A stretch of DNA of 36,088 nt from Deltaproteobacteria bacterium (GTDB lineage Bacteria > Desulfobacterota > Syntrophia > Syntrophales > UBA6807): contig DSDU01000196.1 in NCBI GenBank assembly GCA_011056835.1, positions 1-36,088 of the forward strand, read 5' to 3'. Under the pieces are notes generated by a model, which saw only the letters and a list, made by a program, of their open reading frames with translations, searched no databases and was not told where the DNA came from. Within the stretch, counting starts at the first letter, position 1. The number at the start of each line of letters is the position of its first letter. A program made the translations under genes and the position numbers. This document shows, piece by piece, positions 34,344 to 36,088 of this stretch.

Positions 34344-35286
34344 TGGTGTGGAGAAGAACGAATACCCCCTGATGACTGTGCGGATCGGTTCCCTGGAACT
34401 TAAAAATCCTGTTATGACGGCATCGGGAACGTTCGGTTATGGAGAGGAGTTTGCACCCTATGTCGATTTGAACAGATTAGGTGCCGTTGTCGTCAAAGGG
34501 CTCTCTCTCGAACCGAGGGCCGGGAATGAACCTCCCCGCATTATGGAAACGGCGGCAGGAATGCTGAATGCCGTGGGGCTTGAAAATATCGGTGTAAGAG
34601 CATTTGTTACGGAAAAACTTCCCTATCTCAGGCAGCATGATGCAGCCGTTATTGCCAATATATTCGGTGAAACGATCGATGAGTATAGCCGCATAGCCGA
34701 AATATTAAACGGGGCGCCCGGTGTGGATGCACTGGAAGTCAATATATCATGTCCCAATGTTAAGAAGGGCGGCATTGCTTTCGGCGCCGATCCCCGAGAC
34801 GCTGCAGAGGTGACGAAACGTGTCAAAGATGTAACGGATCTGCCCGTTATTGTTAAATTGACACCGAATGTTACCGACATCAGGGCGATTGCCGAAAGCG
34901 TGGAGCAGGCAGGTGCCGACGCCCTTTCCTTGATCAATACCATTCGTGGAATGTCTGTTGACATCGACAAGAGAATCCCGCACCTGAAGAATATAACGGG
35001 AGGATTGTCCGGGCCGGCGATTAAGCCGATTGCACTGAGAATGGTATGGGAAGTAGCCGGGGTCGCGTCGGTTCCGATTATTGGTGTCGGGGGAATCAAC
35101 ACTGCATCTGATGCCATTGAGTTTCTGATTGTCGGTGCGACGGCGGTCCAGATTGGAACGGCTAATTTCGTCAATCCCCGTGCCACCGAAGAAATACTGG
35201 AAGGTATTGAACGCTATTTGAGGACAAGACACATTTATGATGTCAACGATGTGATCGGCACATTGAATGTTCGAGAGGAGATGTGA
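34333..35286 (+). CDS. pyrD: Dihydroorotate dehydrogenase, class 1B catalytic subunit
   Basis: This 317-residue FMN enzyme oxidises dihydroorotate to orotate in pyrimidine synthesis. The N-terminus has [17 protein letters not shown], and the catalytic Cys140 is in [11 protein letters not shown], the mark of class 1 enzymes. [15 protein letters not shown] and AVQIGTANF form the FMN phosphate site. The start is uncertain: TTG 34333, GTG 34348 or ATG 34372 all keep the fold, and none has an ideal binding site. It is paired with pyrK. Confidence 0.95.
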   Translation: MTGDGVEKNEYPLMTVRIGSLELKNPVMTASGTFGYGEEFAPYVDLNRLGAVVVKGLSLEPRAGNEPPRIMETAAGMLNAVGLENIGVRAFVTEKLPYLRQHDAAVIANIFGETIDEYSRIAEILNGAPGVDALEVNISCPNVKKGGIAFGADPRDAAEVTKRVKDVTDLPVIVKLTPNVTDIRAIAESVEQAGADALSLINTIRGMSVDIDKRIPHLKNITGGLSGPAIKPIALRMVWEVAGVASVPIIGVGGINTASDAIEFLIVGATAVQIGTANFVNPRATEEILEGIERYLRTRHIYDVNDVIGTLNVREEM

Positions 35287-35287
35287 T

Positions 35288-35968
35288 GTGAAAAAGCCGG
35301 AAAAGATAACTGATGGCATTTATCTTATCGGAGGACCCGACATTTCGCATAGTTCTGATGCAACGTCATTTATTGTAGAAATAGGGGATGATCTGGTGAT
35401 GATTGATGCCGGAGCCGGTGAAAGCAGCCGTATCCTGGTCGACAATATCATCAAGGCTGGATTTGATCCCCACGACATTTCAACGCTTATCCTGACGCAT
35501 TGTCACATCGACCATATCGGGTCTGCCCCTTATTTCAAGAATAATTTTAAGTGTGAAATAGTTATTCATGAGCTCGACGCCGATGCGCTCGAACAGGGCG
35601 ATCCGGTTTTAACTGCGGCAAACTGGTATGATACGGAGTTTCCTCCGACGGTTGTGGATCGGCGGCTGAAAGGGGATCACGAGGTATTGCAATACGGTGA
35701 AGAAGAACTGCATTGCCTTCATACGCCGGGACATACACCCGGTTCAATTTCTGTATATATTGACCGGGGAGGCGAAAGAGTGCTGTTCGGGCAGGATATA
35801 CATGGTCCGTTTTTGCCCAGTTTTCGTTCGGATGTTAAAGAATGGAAACGTTCCATGCAGAGACTGTTGGAACTGGAGGCTGATATTCTTTGCGAGGGGC
35901 ACTTCGGGATTTTCAGAACAAAAAAACAGGTGTCCGAATATATTAACAATTATTTACGGCAATACTGA
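35288..35968 (+). CDS. MBL-fold metallo-hydrolase
   Basis: This is a 226-residue metallo-beta-lactamase-fold protein. The metal site HCHIDH (His71, His73, Asp75, His76) is present, with later ligands in HTPGHTPGS, GQDIHG and EGHFG. It resembles glyoxalase II-like or thioesterase-like hydrolases; substrate unknown. GTG 35288 lies one base after the pyrD stop, with GAGAGGAG about eight bases upstream, so it is part of the same operon. Confidence 0.88.
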   Translation: MKKPEKITDGIYLIGGPDISHSSDATSFIVEIGDDLVMIDAGAGESSRILVDNIIKAGFDPHDISTLILTHCHIDHIGSAPYFKNNFKCEIVIHELDADALEQGDPVLTAANWYDTEFPPTVVDRRLKGDHEVLQYGEEELHCLHTPGHTPGSISVYIDRGGERVLFGQDIHGPFLPSFRSDVKEWKRSMQRLLELEADILCEGHFGIFRTKKQVSEYINNYLRQY

Positions 35969-36049
35969 CGTCCTCGCAAATAGTTACACAGCCAAATCAT
36001 CATAAAAGTGCTAGCTGGCGTGAGGGCAAGTAACAAAAGGAAATATCAA

Positions 36050-36063
36050 CCGCCGACAGGCGG
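36050..36063. repeat. GC-rich hairpin near the window end
   Basis: CCGCC (36050-36054) and GGCGG (36059-36063) pair around GACA. A short T run follows about 12 bases later. It may be a weak terminator for the MBL gene. The 120 bp after 35968 holds no gene. Confidence 0.35.
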
Positions 36064-36088
36064 CAAATCGCTCTTTTACAATGTCACA

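Overview
The window is a dense chromosomal segment from an anaerobic bacterium, most likely of the Desulfobacterota (former Deltaproteobacteria), perhaps a syntroph or sulfate-reducer relative. This rests on gene content, not on a marker tree. The pointers are a complete 14-subunit complex I whose NADH module looks like that of Hnd/Hyd-type hydrogenases, a partial mannose-type PTS, a TupA-like tungstate-binding protein and a small sigma-region-4 protein. No rRNA, tRNA, CRISPR array, insertion sequence or prophage was recognised.

Layout. (1) 1-620: a short plus-strand gene for a Cys-rich protein carrying only sigma-70 region 4, with a clear promoter. (2) 6044-671, minus strand: a six-gene run, DUF2889-like protein, VanZ-like protein, cytidylate kinase (cmk), ribosomal protein S1 (rpsA), signal peptide peptidase SppA and a crotonase-family protein. 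(3) 6334-7761: a periplasmic M48 metalloprotease with TPRs. (4) 8126-12423: four tightly packed genes for an L,D-transpeptidase-fold enzyme with NTF2-like C-terminal domains, a single-pass coiled-coil membrane protein, an M99 (Csd4-like) carboxypeptidase and a bactofilin. Together they resemble the Helicobacter cell-shape toolkit (Csd6, Csd4, CcmA). (5) 12424-13205: about 780 bp with no convincing gene, then a sigma-54-dependent response regulator (13206-14549). (6) 14796-29663: nuoABCDE, an extra HndB-like subunit, then nuoFGHIJKLMN. (7) 29831-30697, minus: a TupA-like binding protein. (8) 31147-32946: mannose-family PTS IIA, IIB and IIC, with a probable terminator between IIA and IIB and no IID. 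(9) 32959-35968: rimI, pyrK, pyrD and an MBL-fold hydrolase, closely packed.

How the parts work together. The nuo cluster should build a full proton-pumping complex I. Its peripheral arm has the HndA-HndB-HndC order seen in NADP-reducing and electron-bifurcating hydrogenases, so its electron donor may not be plain NADH. The cell-shape cluster would link a cytoplasmic bactofilin scaffold, through a membrane protein, to two peptidoglycan-trimming enzymes. The PTS genes lack a IID and any EI or HPr in the window, so they may be regulatory or incomplete.

The two most interesting systems are the Hnd-style complex I and the bactofilin, M99 and L,D-transpeptidase module. All function calls come from reading motifs; no database search was run.
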